Part shown: piece by piece, positions 36,446 through 47,296 of the stretch | Position numbering within the stretch: the stretch's first letter is position 1 | Layout: every line of letters begins with the position of its first letter | Source: Ochromonas danica | Taxonomy: Eukaryota > Sar > Chrysophyceae > Chromulinales > Chromulinaceae | Assembly (NCBI GenBank): GCA_015146655.1 | Contig: VKHL01000002.1 | Location: 124,001 to 188,000, forward strand | Direction of reading: 5' to 3' | DNA length: 64,000 nt | Program-made: the position numbers and the translations under genes | The notes under the pieces: model-generated | Databases searched by the model: none | Told to the model about the DNA's origin: nothing | What the model saw: only the letters and a program-made list of their open reading frames with translations

Positions 36446-37658
36446 TTGATGATGCTGTTGATACTAACAATGTTGTGTATATTTTGTTCATGTGTTTGAA
36501 TAAATAGTTTGTTGAAGTCGAAGGCTTAGCTATCTTAGATAATCTACCATGTGGTATCTTTGATATGAATAAAGCACAAGAAGTAATCTCTGAATCAGAT
36601 CATCCTTTTCTAAAAGATTGGATCAAATATTCTACAGAAGCATTAGTATGTGGTATTCAAATTTCTTCTCAATTAGCAAGACATTCAGAAGAACATTTTC
36701 ATACACTATTACGAGTTTATTCTGCCAAGAAGTTAGCACCTATCTTACAAAGTTCTAATCCAATTATACGTGCTAAAGCATGTAATTTGATTGGAAATCT
36801 TTGTAGACATTCTGATCGATTCTATTCGATTCTATTAAATACCTTTTCTAATACAAGTTCAGCAACAACATTGTTAGATTTATTAATTGCTGCTTGTGCT
36901 GATAGTGATGGAAGTACAAGAAAGTTTGCAAGTTTTGCAGGTAAGTAGACTAGTGTTGATTATTGTTAATGTGTACCAGACTCAGCTAACATTAATCTGT
37001 TAATATTCATTGTACTGTATGTATATATACTGTAGTTGGAAATGCTGCTTTCCATTCTCAAGCTTTATATTCTCATTTAGAGCCATCCCTCCCAGCTTTA
37101 TTGAAAGCTATGTCTGATAAAGATGAGAAAACAAGAGCTAATGCAGCAGGTGCAATTGGTAATTTAGTTCGTAATTCTGGTATTCTTAGTCATCGTATTG
37201 CAGAGTTGCATATTGTTGAACGATTATTGGAGATCTTTATACAGGATACAGATATTACAACTCAGGTAAACTATTATACTGTAGTAATAGTTAGTAGACA
37301 GTGTCGGTTAGTTTAACATATTCGTTACTTATTGCTTATTGTTTGTTGTTTGTTGTTCTTGTTGTGTTATTGTAACAATAGCGAATAGCATTGTTTTCTC
37401 TTGGAACTATGGCAGTCTATCCAGAGACCAGGTTAGCTCCTCATTCAACAACTGATCAAATGATAATTTCAGTCTAACTAACTAACCTGTTGCTTTAGAA
37501 TGCAATTGGTTCAAGCTTCCAATCCTGGTATTGATGATATCCTTAAACATTGCAAAGAACACATTGGCAATGATGAAGTGATCGCAAAGTATTCTTCACG
37601 TCTTAAACAAAAGATCAAAATGCCTTTGCAACCATCCAATCCAATTTCCTACACTTAA
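31268..37658 (+). CDS. STK36: STK36/Fused-family protein kinase with ARM-repeat tail
   Basis: Seven exons (31268-31327, 31603-35952, 36043-36384, 36508-36940, 37036-37265, 37382-37431, 37499-37658) join in frame to 1874 residues. The kinase domain (residues 1-255) has [49 protein letters not shown] and [11 protein letters not shown]; the last three with the FARAMS stretch are the Fused signature. The long middle is Ser/Thr/Asn/Asp low-complexity sequence and helical repeats. The C-terminus is the conserved Fused tail: [17 protein letters not shown], then [16 protein letters not shown] and [16 protein letters not shown]. In animals Fused/STK36 acts in Hedgehog signalling and central-pair assembly of motile cilia; in plants the orthologue TIO acts in cytokinesis. 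With CEP164 nearby, a ciliary role is the best guess. Confidence 0.93.
36391..36444. repeat. (GAT)18 microsatellite in an STK36 intron
   Basis: Uninterrupted GAT units begin six bases after the donor of the third intron (36385-36507). Confidence 0.9.
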
Positions 37659-37801
37659 AAGATCTCTATTTACAGTAGTAGTTTTGTATATACTGTAGAC
37701 CGTAAATTAAACGATGGCCTCTTCAATGGAATGAATGTAATGTAACGAAACAAATGGCACTACTTTACTGCTACAAGTAAGAGTGTAATTAATAGAGATA
37801 C

Positions 37802-39844
37802 TTATTTCTTATGATTTGATGAGGAAGAGAAGGATCTGTTGTGATTGTTGTTGTTGTTGTCATTGATTCCTAAGTTCAAGACATCAAAGGAGAACTTCCA
37901 TCCTTGCTCACTACTCTTGGAGGAAGCTCTACTTGTTCTGGTTTGTACAGAAGTGGCAGAACTGGGTGTGCGCTTTCGTGGAGGAGTTGGAGGAAGTTTG
38001 GACTCACTGGTGTCGATAGTCATCTGCCGAACATTAGCATTTGCCTTAGCAAGCTTTAACTTGTATAGTTCAAGGTCTTGACTGAGTGAAGCATAGTTGA
38101 CTTTGGTGAGAATCAATTGCTGTAAGAGAAACTCAGCATCATGTTTGTTCTCTTCAATAGAAGAAAACGATGCTTCCATCTCTGCTTGTGCAATCTTCTC
38201 AGCCTCAACCCGCAATGCTTCCTTCTCTTCATAAGCAGAAAGTGCTTCCTCCAAGGCAGCGATTCTCCCAGCAGAACCATCATCATCTTTGGGAAATGCT
38301 TGAAGTGAAACAACCAGATCTTCCAACGCCTTCTTCGCACTCGACAGACGACCCACCTCTTCTTGCTCCTTCAACAAAAGACTTCTCGCCTCTTCCACAT
38401 CCACACACAGCAACTGAACCTTCTCCTCCAAACCTTTCAAACTCAAGCTCTTCTCCGCATCTCGACTCTCCACATCATGCACATGCTCCTTCAATGCGGT
38501 CAACTCCACACTCAACCTCTCCTTCTCATCCTCCGACGATCGGTAGTCCGCATCTAGCAACACCACTTGCTCTTCCAACNNNNNNNNNNACGATCGGTAG
38601 TCCGCATCTAGCAACACCACTTGCTCTTCCAACGCCTTCTTCGCACTCGACAGACGACCCACCTCTTCTTGCTCCTTCAACAAAAGACTTCTCGCCTCTT
38701 CCACATCCACACACAGCAACTGAACCTTCTCCTCCAAACCTTTCAAACTCAAGCTCTTCTCCGCATCTCGACTCTCCACATCATGCACATGCTCCTTCAA
38801 TGCGGTCAACTCCACACTCAACCTCTCCTTCTCATCCTCCGACGATCGGTAGTCCGCATCTAGCAACACCACTTGCTCTTCCAACACCTTCTTCGCACTC
38901 GACAGACGACCCACCTCTTCTTGCTCCTTCAACAAAAGACCTCTCAACTCCCCAACATTCAAGCGTAATGCAGACACCTCTTCATCTAGACCCGTTTTCA
39001 TTGGAATCAACAATGACACCTGCTCCAGCAAGGTCAACACTTCCTGCTCCTTATCAAGCTTCAACGATCGGTAGTCCGCATCTAGCAACACCACTTGCTC
39101 TTCCAACGCCTTCTTCGCACTCGACAGACGACCCACCTCTTCTTGCTCCTTCAACAAAAGCCCTCTCGCCTCTTCCACATCCACACACAGCAACTGAACC
39201 TTTTCCTCCAAGATACTTATCTGTTTCTTTTGTTCAGACAGCTCTTCCGTTAATCGTTGGGTTTGATGCTTCAAAGTGTTTTGTTCCTTTTCTTGAATTA
39301 TAATAGTAGTTTTCATTGCTTTGTTTTCGATCGTGAGATTGTTAATAGTTTTCATATGATCTTGAAATGTTTCTTGTTGGTTATTTTTCGTACTGATAGC
39401 AGTGTTATATCTGATGGTGATTGCCTTAATTTCTTGATGAAGGTCTGACATCTGTTTTTCGAGGATTTGTTTGTCATTTTCAGATTCCTGCAGCTTTGTT
39501 TGTAGCTCACAGATATTAATTGCAGCTTGTGCTGCTGTCTCTCTTAGTTTCTTTTCTAGATGAGACCTGTCTAACTCAACTGATTGAAGCATTCTGGCTG
39601 CTTCAGCAAGTAGTTGAGCATTGTTTGTTTTGGATTTGGATGATGATGAATGAAATTTTAATTCAGCCATCATAGACTGTGTTATATCACTACTTTCACT
39701 TGGCATGCTGACAGGTCTTGGATTACTTCTGACAGCATTAAAATCGTCAGGATCATATCCCAGCATCTCTCTTAATAGACGAAGCTCTAATATCGAGAAC
39801 AAGTTCCGAGTTGATGACTCTCCTCCAGATTCAACGGATTCCAT
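37802..39844 (-). CDS. Repetitive coiled-coil protein (incomplete across a gap)
   Basis: Frame open for about 680 residues from an ATG at 39844; a longer form from an ATG at 39952 would overlap the MnmG start and looks less likely. It is almost entirely coiled coil. After about 100 residues with KTNNAQLLAEAARMLQSVEL come several copies of an 84-residue (252-bp) unit built from LEEQVVLLDADYRS, then SEDEKERLSVELTALKEHV and LEEKVQLLCVDVEEARSLLL. Single-unit variants flank the array. Ten N bases interrupt the array, so the copy number and real length are unknown. The C-terminus has TPPRKRTPSS and Ser-rich basic sequence. No family is recognised; a cytoskeletal or centrosomal scaffold is a guess. 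Divergent from MnmG by 98 bp. Confidence 0.7.
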   Translation of the reverse strand: MESVESGGESSTRNLFSILELRLLREMLGYDPDDFNAVRSNPRPVSMPSESSDITQSMMAELKFHSSSSKSKTNNAQLLAEAARMLQSVELDRSHLEKKLRETAAQAAINICELQTKLQESENDKQILEKQMSDLHQEIKAITIRYNTAISTKNNQQETFQDHMKTINNLTIENKAMKTTIIIQEKEQNTLKHQTQRLTEELSEQKKQISILEEKVQLLCVDVEEARGLLLKEQEEVGRLSSAKKALEEQVVLLDADYRSLKLDKEQEVLTLLEQVSLLIPMKTGLDEEVSALRLNVGELRGLLLKEQEEVGRLSSAKKVLEEQVVLLDADYRSSEDEKERLSVELTALKEHVHDVESRDAEKSLSLKGLEEKVQLLCVDVEEARSLLLKEQEEVGRLSSAKKALEEQVVLLDADYRSXXXXLEEQVVLLDADYRSSEDEKERLSVELTALKEHVHDVESRDAEKSLSLKGLEEKVQLLCVDVEEARSLLLKEQEEVGRLSSAKKALEDLVVSLQAFPKDDDGSAGRIAALEEALSAYEEKEALRVEAEKIAQAEMEASFSSIEENKHDAEFLLQQLILTKVNYASLSQDLELYKLKLAKANANVRQMTIDTSESKLPPTPPRKRTPSSATSVQTRTSRASSKSSEQGWKFSFDVLNLGINDNNNNNHNRSFSSSSNHKK
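38290..39210 (-). repeat. 252-bp tandem repeat array coding 84-residue coiled-coil units
   Basis: Near-identical 252-bp units and partial units; the segments on the two sides of the N run are almost base-identical. Smaller sub-repeats (the 105-bp KEQEEVGRLSSAKKA block) recur at least four times. Confidence 0.85.
38580..38589. other. Assembly gap of ten N
   Basis: Ten N bases within the repeat array. The flanks are the same repeat motif at different phases of the unit, so copies were probably collapsed and the gap size is nominal. Confidence 0.97.
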
Positions 39845-39942
39845 CGAGTCGGACCGCCAGTTCCATGGAAAAACGTGTTTCTGTGCAGAGGAGGTGTTTC
39901 TTCTGATGGAAGGAAGACACACAGCAGCAGCAGCAGAAGACC

Positions 39943-42081
39943 ATGAAATCATCCTCCACCATTCTTCTCTTGCTGTTTGCACTTTCAATCATGATCCCCA
40001 TGCGACCTTCCTTGGCATGGGTCCGTCAGCATGTGAGAAGGAGAATAGACCAACGCCTCCTCTCGACTATTCAGTCCATTCCTAATCCATTGACCACAGC
40101 AGATGTCTGCGTCATTGGTGGAGGACATGCAGGATGTGAGGCAGCAGCTGCTGCTGCCAGAACTGGTGCGAAGACGATGTTACTTACTCAGAAATTTGAT
40201 TCGATAGGAGAAATGAGTTGTAATCCATCCATTGGTGGTATTGGTAAAGGTCATCTAGTTCGTGAAATTGATGCATTGGATGGAGTCATGGGTAAAGTAA
40301 TTGATGATGCTGGTATTCATTTCAAGATGCTAAATCTTCGTAAAGGTCCTGCTGTCAGAGGTCCTCGTGCTCAAGCTGATCGAGACCTCTATAAAGCTGA
40401 GATGCAGGCTTTATTACGTAATTATCCTAATTTAAACATTATTGAAGCAAGTGCTGAAGATCTCCTCTTCGCGGATGAGAAAGAGTCAATAATTGCAGGA
40501 GTGAAGACACAAGATGGTCGTGAAATTTCTGTGAAAAGTGTTGTCATTACTACTGGTACCTTCCTCCGAGGCAAGTGTTACCTTGGCCGCACCTCTTACC
40601 CTGCTGGGAGACACATGAGAGGTTCCGATGAAGTCGAGCCACCTTCGATTGGTCTTGCCTTGACCTTAGAGAGATTGGAGTTCCCTTTGGGGCGTCTCAA
40701 GACGGGCACGCCTCCAAGATTAAAAGGTTCAACCATTAACTGGAAAGCTCTCGAATCGCAACCAAGTGATATCCCTCCTCCTCCATTTTCTTTTTTAAAT
40801 GTTGAACGTGGTGTGAAAATGGTTGACTCATTAATTGAATGTGCCAAGACTTATACAACAGCTGAGACTCATCGTATTGTTCATGAAAATCAACATTTAC
40901 TTCCAGATTATGATGGTGCGGATGGTGCTGGAGTAGGTCCTAGGTATTGCCCTTCCTTGTTCAAAAAGGTTCAAAGGTTCCCTGATCGTGATCGTCATAT
41001 CATATGGTTGGAACCTGAAGGCCTTCAGACTGACTTGGTCTATCCCAATGGTCTGTCTGGTCCTTTTCCTCCAGAAGTACAACTTCAGATTGTCCGTTCT
41101 ATTCCTGGTATGGAAGAATGTGAGATTGTTCGCCCAGGTTATGATGTTGAATATGATTATGTTGATCCAAGATCATTGAAACACACGTTAGAAACCAAGC
41201 GTGTTACTGGTTTGTATCTTGCAGGACAGATTTGCGGAACTACTGGGTATGAAGAAGCTGCTGCTCAGGGTATTGTAGCAGGTGCTAATGCTGGTTTGAA
41301 AGCTGTTGGACGTCCAGCATTTATTATAGGAAGAGATGAAGGGTACATTGGTGTTTTAGTTGATGATCTCATTACCAAAGGAACGAATGAACCATATCGA
41401 ATGTTTACTTCTCGCGCAGAGTACCGCCTGAGTCTTCGTCAAGATAATGCAGATCTGCGACTGACGAAGCGGGGCATAGAAGCCGGGATTGTTGGAGAAG
41501 AACGCCAAAGAGTGCTTTTGGAGAGAGAACGACAGGTTGCTAAGAGTTTGAGTGTATTGGAGCGATTTACTCTTCCCCGCCTAGAGTGGGCATCTCAAGG
41601 TGAAGCGTTCTTAATGAGTCAGAAAGAGGGGAAGCACAAGTCTGCCATGGACGTTCTCTCTATGCCAGATATCAAGCTGTCTCGCATTGTGTCCATAGTG
41701 AATGAACACGGAAAGCAAACGAATGATACAGAGTTTGCTGATTTCCATGTGGGCAATCTTGTTTATGACACAGTGGAGGCCACTAGTAAGTATTATCATT
41801 ATTTAGCCAGACAAGAAGAAGAAATGGAACGATGGAGAAGAAACAGTATGATTGAGATCCCTGCGAACATAGTTTACAGTCATGACTACTTTCCTTCTTT
41901 CTCAGCAGAAGAGCTTGAGATATTAAATCGTCATCGACCAGCCACAGTCCATGCAGCTGCTCAATTGCAAGGTGTCACTCCTCATGCTATCATCTATCTA
42001 CACACATACATTGCAAGACGCAGACATCTTAGAGAGATGCGGTCTGCTTCTGCTGTTGGAGAGCATTTACTGGAGGAGTAG
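39943..42081 (+). CDS. MTO1: MnmG/GidA/MTO1 tRNA wobble-uridine modifying enzyme, organellar
   Basis: Intronless, 712 residues. FAD-binding Rossmann motif [20 protein letters not shown] starts near residue 52. Family blocks follow: [98 protein letters not shown]. With MnmE it adds the 5-carboxymethylaminomethyl or taurinomethyl group to U34 of organellar tRNAs. The leader is unusual: [19 protein letters not shown] resembles a signal peptide, then [19 protein letters not shown] is Arg-rich with an aromatic residue after the likely cleavage site. That is the form of an ochrophyte plastid leader. In-frame ATGs at 39991 and 40000 would instead give a mitochondrial-type presequence. Its 3' end overlaps ERCC1. 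Confidence 0.95.
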   Translation: MKSSSTILLLLFALSIMIPMRPSLAWVRQHVRRRIDQRLLSTIQSIPNPLTTADVCVIGGGHAGCEAAAAAARTGAKTMLLTQKFDSIGEMSCNPSIGGIGKGHLVREIDALDGVMGKVIDDAGIHFKMLNLRKGPAVRGPRAQADRDLYKAEMQALLRNYPNLNIIEASAEDLLFADEKESIIAGVKTQDGREISVKSVVITTGTFLRGKCYLGRTSYPAGRHMRGSDEVEPPSIGLALTLERLEFPLGRLKTGTPPRLKGSTINWKALESQPSDIPPPPFSFLNVERGVKMVDSLIECAKTYTTAETHRIVHENQHLLPDYDGADGAGVGPRYCPSLFKKVQRFPDRDRHIIWLEPEGLQTDLVYPNGLSGPFPPEVQLQIVRSIPGMEECEIVRPGYDVEYDYVDPRSLKHTLETKRVTGLYLAGQICGTTGYEEAAAQGIVAGANAGLKAVGRPAFIIGRDEGYIGVLVDDLITKGTNEPYRMFTSRAEYRLSLRQDNADLRLTKRGIEAGIVGEERQRVLLERERQVAKSLSVLERFTLPRLEWASQGEAFLMSQKEGKHKSAMDVLSMPDIKLSRIVSIVNEHGKQTNDTEFADFHVGNLVYDTVEATSKYYHYLARQEEEMERWRRNSMIEIPANIVYSHDYFPSFSAEELEILNRHRPATVHAAAQLQGVTPHAIIYLHTYIARRRHLREMRSASAVGEHLLEE

Positions 42082-42930
42082 TTAGAGGCAGGATTGGTGA
42101 TAGATTGTTTGTACAGGAGCTTTGTAACTCAAGATCATCATATGTTGATGCAACACCTTCTGTCTTTGTCTCTACCTCTAACACCTCTTTTCTATCGGAC
42201 ATATCTTCTTTATTCTCCAATTTTGGACGAGTAGATTTGGATTTTTCTTCAAATGGACAATGTAAAGCTTGATAAAGGCGTTTGACTTTCTTTGCACCAA
42301 TTCCAGGACATAATACTAAATCAGCTTCACTAGCCTTAGCAATCTCAGAGAAGTTACCAAAGACATCTAATAAGGTGATAACATCTGTTTTATTCACTGA
42401 ACGAACTGAAGTTAGTGCTCTTGTGATACGAGGAAGGAAATCTGTTTCTTCCTTTTGTTGTATGGTAATAGATGATTTATTTTCATAACTTTTTAATGTC
42501 TCTAGATATCTTGCACATTCAATATTAGATGATGCCAGAATTAAAGTGAAATTTTGTAAAAATGCAATTCGATTTAATTCTTGTAAGGCAGTGAGATTGT
42601 TTTCATCATCCACAAATACTAGCAGAATACGAAGTCGATAGTTACGACCTACTTCTTCAATTCGTCGCATGATATGCTGTCATGAAGTTCAATAAGATTG
42701 TATCAGTAAAGTGAAGGTATAGTAGCACTTACTTTGGGATGACGGTGATGGTATCGTACGGTGACAAAGAGAACACATGCTGCACTAATGGCATAATCTG
42801 GAACAATGTCTTTAGTGAAGGACCACTTTATATTCCGAATATAAGTTAACAGTGGATTACCACGTTGAACATCATTCACTAGAAGAACATTTCCTGTGAG
42901 TGATGAAGATGATGATGATTGTTGATTCAT
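42029..42930 (-). CDS. ERCC1: ERCC1/Rad10 subunit of the structure-specific repair nuclease
   Basis: Two exons (42733-42930, 42029-42676) join in frame to 281 residues. Central nuclease-like domain: [19 protein letters not shown], then [28 protein letters not shown] and [19 protein letters not shown]. The tandem helix-hairpin-helix follows: [18 protein letters not shown], then [20 protein letters not shown] and [21 protein letters not shown]1 is catalytically inactive itself and pairs with XPF to cut the 5' side of damage in nucleotide-excision and crosslink repair. A C-terminal tail of about 75 Ser/Thr/Lys-rich residues extends past the family core, and its last 17 codons plus stop lie antisense to the end of MnmG. 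A GTTAAGTTAAC motif at 42964 lies 34 bp upstream of the start. Confidence 0.95.
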
Positions 42931-42963
42931 TTTTCATTTTTGACTTGTGTGGTCAGACTCCTT

Positions 42964-42974
42964 GTTAAGTTAAC
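42964..42974. promoter_or_regulatory. GTTAAGTTAAC motif upstream of ERCC1
   Basis: An 11-bp copy of the recurrent motif, 34 bp before the ERCC1 ATG. It marks the right edge of host promoter sequence before the hAT element. Confidence 0.4.
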
Positions 42975-43138
42975 TGAGATTGGAGTGATTAGATCAAGAT
43001 CAAAGATCAGAAAGATCAGCAGTGAGATCAGTGAGATCAGTGAGATCAGTGGAAAGCTCACCATCGGAAAATGGGAAAATAGGAATTCCGGAATTTCTCG
43101 TCTTGTGAAGACTGATATGATATGATCATATTATCGAT

Positions 43139-43391
43139 ATGATGGATTCTCCGGAAGAAATTAATAAAAGAAAGGAAGAATGGAGAAAAAAATTATCAGA
43201 GTCTAAGGAAATAATAACATCTGACTCTAAACTCCATTCTTATAGTCTTCTTTACACTGACCATATTGGAAATTATTTCAAATGTCTTGCCTCTGAGACA
43301 TGTTGCAGCAAACCAGCGATTGTCATATCTGGTAAATCTACTGGGAATGGTACTCGTCTTATCAAAGAAAAACATGTTCCAAAGCATGCCC

Positions 43392-43467
<76 letters not shown>

Positions 43468-45379
43468 GTCATCCTCCTCCTCATCAGCATCAGCGGCAGC
43501 ATCTGCCAGCAGAATTGAAGTATTGGCTTCGTCAGAAGGAGTTGATCTCAAACGTGCTATCAAAGTCGAGATGGTGAAGACTATCATTAAGAAACAATTA
43601 CCCATTAGCACTTTCGATAGTGATGATTTCCCGCCATTTCTTCATCCTGCCGCTGACCCGTTATCGATCAAACAAGTACAATGTGTTCTTGTCGATATCA
43701 TCAATTCGTTTTATAGATCAATTAAAAACCTGATCCAAGAAGAAATAAGATCAACTATTCTACCATCTTTTAATGTGTGCATCGATAAGTTTACGCACAA
43801 GACCAATAGTGAACAGTATTATTTGGGAGTAAGAGTTTCCTATCTGAACAAATCCTTTCAATTGCAATCATTTTAGTGGCTATAATACCATTTAAACCTT
43901 CAATACTTTTGAAAGCTGACTTTGAAGTTAATCAATTAATCTCATGTGCTACTACTAGTGTCCTCGACTTTGATATTCCACTGAAGCGATTGAATTGTGT
44001 TTGTAGTGATTGTGAATCAGATGTAGTCCAAGCAGCAGCAACTCTTACACCCAATAATATATGGTGTGTTAGTCATCTATTAAACCAAGTTTTATGTGAT
44101 GGGTTTGGTAGAAATGCCCCTAACTCGATGAAGGTTCTCCTTCAAAACATGAAGAACACTATCAATATGATCAGAGACTCCAAATGGAGTAGTCAGATAT
44201 TTGAAGAATTAGCTGAATATGACGAGTCTTCCACCATACTTAAAGGTTATGCCGAAAACCGATGGAGGTCTCTGTGTTCTATATTTGGCAGAATCTTGGT
44301 TGATTATAATGTTATTGTCGCTGCCTACTGCCGTGAAAGTGTTTCTGTCCCCACCACGTCTCAATCTCAATCGAGGACGGTTTATTGTGCTCCTATTTCA
44401 GGACTAAGAGAACAAATCAGACAGGTGTATACTATTCTGAAAATGTTCGATGTGATTATTGCCACCACTCAGCTTTCTTCTGGTTTCTCACCACTCATTA
44501 CGACAATGAAGATGTTAACAATCATCAAGAAATCGATTATCTTTGATCAACAGCAATACTTGCATGTCAAAGATTTAGAAGAATCAAGAGGAAGAGATGA
44601 ATACATCATGTATGATAATCTACAATCTGTCACTCAGGATTTAATCGCTGCGTTGAGAGAAGGTTAGTAGTTTGTTATTATCTGTTATTATACATGCATT
44701 TTTCTTTACTAATACTATCATCACTCATATGGATTTCTCTAGCGCTAATCAAGAGATTCTTCAACGGATCTTATCTAAAAGATTATTCAAGAATTATTGA
44801 TTTAGTGATGTTTTTCGATCCAAGAAATGTCAAACTAGAACATTTGAAATATTTCTGTGATGAAGAATCTTGTCGAAGTCAAATTCGAGATCAAGTTTTC
44901 GAATTACTATGTACGAGAATGAAGATTGAATGGAAGGAAAGAGAAACTTCTGGATCACATACAAGAAACTAACTATTCCAGAGGAGTTAAATTTAGAAGG
45001 TGAAAATCTCTTGTGCTGGTGGGCGAAACAGACAGAACGATTTCATTTATTATCTGCTGTGGCTAGATCCGTTCTTGCCACTCCTGCTTCTCAAGCAGTA
45101 TTGGAGAGAGACTTCTGTTTTGACGGAATGATTGATACTAATCATCGAGTAAGGCTTGAGTCCATCATTCTTGGCATGGCCATGACGGCCAGATCAAACT
45201 ATCATAATCTACCATCATTAAGACTGATTACAGACGTCGTTACAAGAGCGAATTTTAAATCTATGTTACCAAAAATTTATGTTGATCCTTTTTCTGCAAT
45301 TAACAAACGATCAGATGTGTGTAACGAAGTAATTGAAAGCGATTCTTCGGCTGATTCTATGGATGATGAATCTATGTAA
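43139..45379 (+). mobile_element. hAT-family DNA transposon, transposase reading frame broken
   Basis: The transposase frame starts at 43139. A BED-like zinc-finger region (YFKCLASETC) is followed by a run of about 27 Gln (CAA only, 43390-43468) and Ser/Ala tract. Then come hAT motifs: FNVCIDKFTHKTNSEQYYLG (catalytic Asp with the usual W replaced by F), IWCVSHLLNQVLCDGF, ENRWRSLCS and the C-terminal dimerisation block LLCWWAKQTERFHLL, ATPASQAVLERDF. Frames change near 43870 and near 44940; one GT-AG intron (about 44663-44742) joins the central frames. I find no intron that repairs the two shifts, so it is probably dead, although codon wear is light and insertion is recent by inference. GATC-rich subterminal clusters flank it (about 42985-43055 and 45410-45440). 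Exact ends and the 8-bp target duplication were not found. Confidence 0.8.
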
Positions 45380-45506
45380 TCTCTAAATTCCTAGTGAGCT
45401 TTTTGTTATCTTTGATCTCTGTGATCTTCTTAATCTTGTCCAATGCCAGTGTGCACGCAACAAGCAGAACATCAAACTAGAGGATCTCAGCAGTCACTCC
45501 CTCTTT

Positions 45507-45522
45507 TCCACTAAATAGTGGA
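45507..45522. repeat. Left palindrome TCCACTAAATAGTGGA flanking an unknown element
   Basis: Perfect 6-bp arms around AAAT. A related palindrome with similar neighbouring bases is at 47016-47031, 1.5 kb away; both are followed by an AACTG..AAAGC-like stretch. Confidence 0.5.
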
Positions 45523-45734
45523 ACAAAACTGGAAAGCACCGCCACTCATCAAAGTCGTCTTTCGCATTTATATGACAAAATCAAGGCAGATTTCACACCT
45601 TGTCTGGGGACTACAAGAGTAAATCCAGAAGATCGTTATCGCACGCTTTGGCTTTTGCAGGGAAAAATGCGTTAAATGTGTCGCACATGGTAGAGTGCAT
45701 CAAAGCAGTGTGTTCAGAGTTTTGTATGTTGGCA

Positions 45735-46909
45735 TCACACACGAACGTACCGCCTTGAAAATTCTCGGAAATAATGGTGATGTTCAGGATTCTCTTTCAA
45801 GGATACCAATGATGTGAACGACGCAATCAGCACCAAAGTTCGTTGGTTGCTTTTCTTGATTTGTTTTACCAGTTCGTCAATCTGGGAGGAACTATTGTCA
45901 TTTTCAATAGCTTGCGTTCCCTCATCAGCGACTTGAATTGTTTCTGTTTCTGCCACTTTCATGAGTTGAATTGCGTCAACTTGGCTTTGTACATGTGTTG
46001 TAAAAGCTAGCTGCTTCGCCAACTGATTCTGGTGGTTTTTCAAGGATATATTAAGTTTGTATGCCAGAGGTTTCGATCTTTTTCGTTTCGTTGTCGGCTC
46101 TTCCTCGCCCGTTTGAATCGTAGCTGTTATTTCTTCGTTGCTTGGCCGCTGAACACTCTCTACCACTTCACTGATGGGAAGGGTGTGGTAGTAGGTGCGC
46201 TTTCTGCTAGCGCTGATGTTGTTGTTATTGCTGTTGGCTAGTGGTCCAAGCGAAGAACTGCTGCTGCTTGCATTCAGATTTCCATGCTCAGACTGGGACT
46301 GTGGCGTAGAATCGTGCACAGTGTGGACAGCGTTGTCCTGATGATGCTTAAATTGTTGAATAAAGGCTTGTGACTGCTGAAGCGTAGGGAAAGCTCGAGA
46401 AAGAGCATATTTCGCGTGATGGATGCGTTCGTTTTAAGTCAGACAAGCGGTACGACATTGGCCCGTGACCTTCGCGAATTGTGATGATTCGATATGATTC
46501 GCCAGCTCTGATAGACTGCAAAACAGGTGACTCCCTCGATCCATGTCTTCAGAAACCATTGTCATATGCAATCGAGTTTCCTGCTCTTCGACAGCCATTT
46601 CAGCATTCGAAAGCCAGCTTATCCATTGTTGGTGTAGAACAGCTGCAGCTGCTACTTTCTTGGCCTCGGCTGATTGATATAATTTCACTTTTTGCTCTTC
46701 AGCTTTCACTTCTGCAATAGCCTTCGCGAGACGCTCACGGGAGGAGCAAATAATCTTAATCCGCTCAATTTTCTTGACCAAGCGAGCTCCAGTTGCTGTG
46801 GTCTTCACTGCCTCTATCCACTTTTCTCAACACTGCTGACATCATTGTTCAACTCTCGCATCCACGAGGTAATCTGAGCCTTCTCGTTCTCTCGCAAAAC
46901 AACTTTCAT
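45735..46909 (-). pseudogene. Unclassified broken gene, coiled-coil and Ser/Asn-rich
   Basis: Reading from an ATG at 46909, frames of 125 and 194 residues (46434-46808 and 45735-46319) belong to one disrupted coding region with about two breaks. The first part is basic coiled coil (RERLAKAIAEVKAEEQ); the second has NSNNNNISASRKRTYYH, a KRKRSK nuclear-type signal and acidic helix. No domain is recognised. It sits between related palindromes and next to a hAT element, so it may be cargo or a second gene of a transposable element. It could equally be a host gene now decaying. Confidence 0.45.
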
Positions 46910-47015
46910 AATTTGTAAAGCATTCATTCATTCCAAAAAGGAACATTCATCCAATATGACAGGGGAAAAGTCAACAACTGCAAATCTGGAAATGCGAGTT
47001 TCTCAAGAGCACTCC

Positions 47016-47031
47016 TCCACTGTTCAGTGGA
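47016..47031. repeat. Right palindrome TCCACTGTTCAGTGGA flanking an unknown element
   Basis: Partner of the palindrome at 45507-45522; 6-bp arms identical, centres differ. The stretch 47032-47296 beyond it is AT-rich 3' flank of the next gene, with (TA)n near 47060-47080. Confidence 0.5.
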
Positions 47032-47296
47032 AAACTGAAAAGCGGGGGCTTGATATAAATTATATACTATATATATAGGCAGTGTGCGCTCTGGATCTGC
47101 TAAAAAGATTATAGACTAGCTAGGGACGAAAAAAGTCTCAGGAAAGAAAGTCAGATCTTAGCTTCGATCTTAGAGGCATGCATCTCTCTAACTATAATAT
47201 ATATCAACCTCCCAACTGTATACAAAAATATAGAATCTAACTGTGCCTATCACTATGCTACAAGTCAAGCTATAAAGGATCTATCCTTGGCTAAAG

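Noticed and set aside
39844-39988. Longer N-terminus for the coiled-coil protein reaching into MnmG
   Set aside because: It would begin at a TTG, or at an ATG (39952) that overlaps the MnmG start; the ATG at 39844 gives a normal divergent spacing.
43196-43611. Antisense frames with long Leu or Cys runs
   Set aside because: They mirror the CAA tract of the hAT transposase and have no other content.
43809-43876. An intron to explain the frame change in the hAT transposase
   Set aside because: The strong-looking donor GTAAGAG at 43829 leaves the wrong phase, and the only in-phase donor would delete conserved hAT residues.
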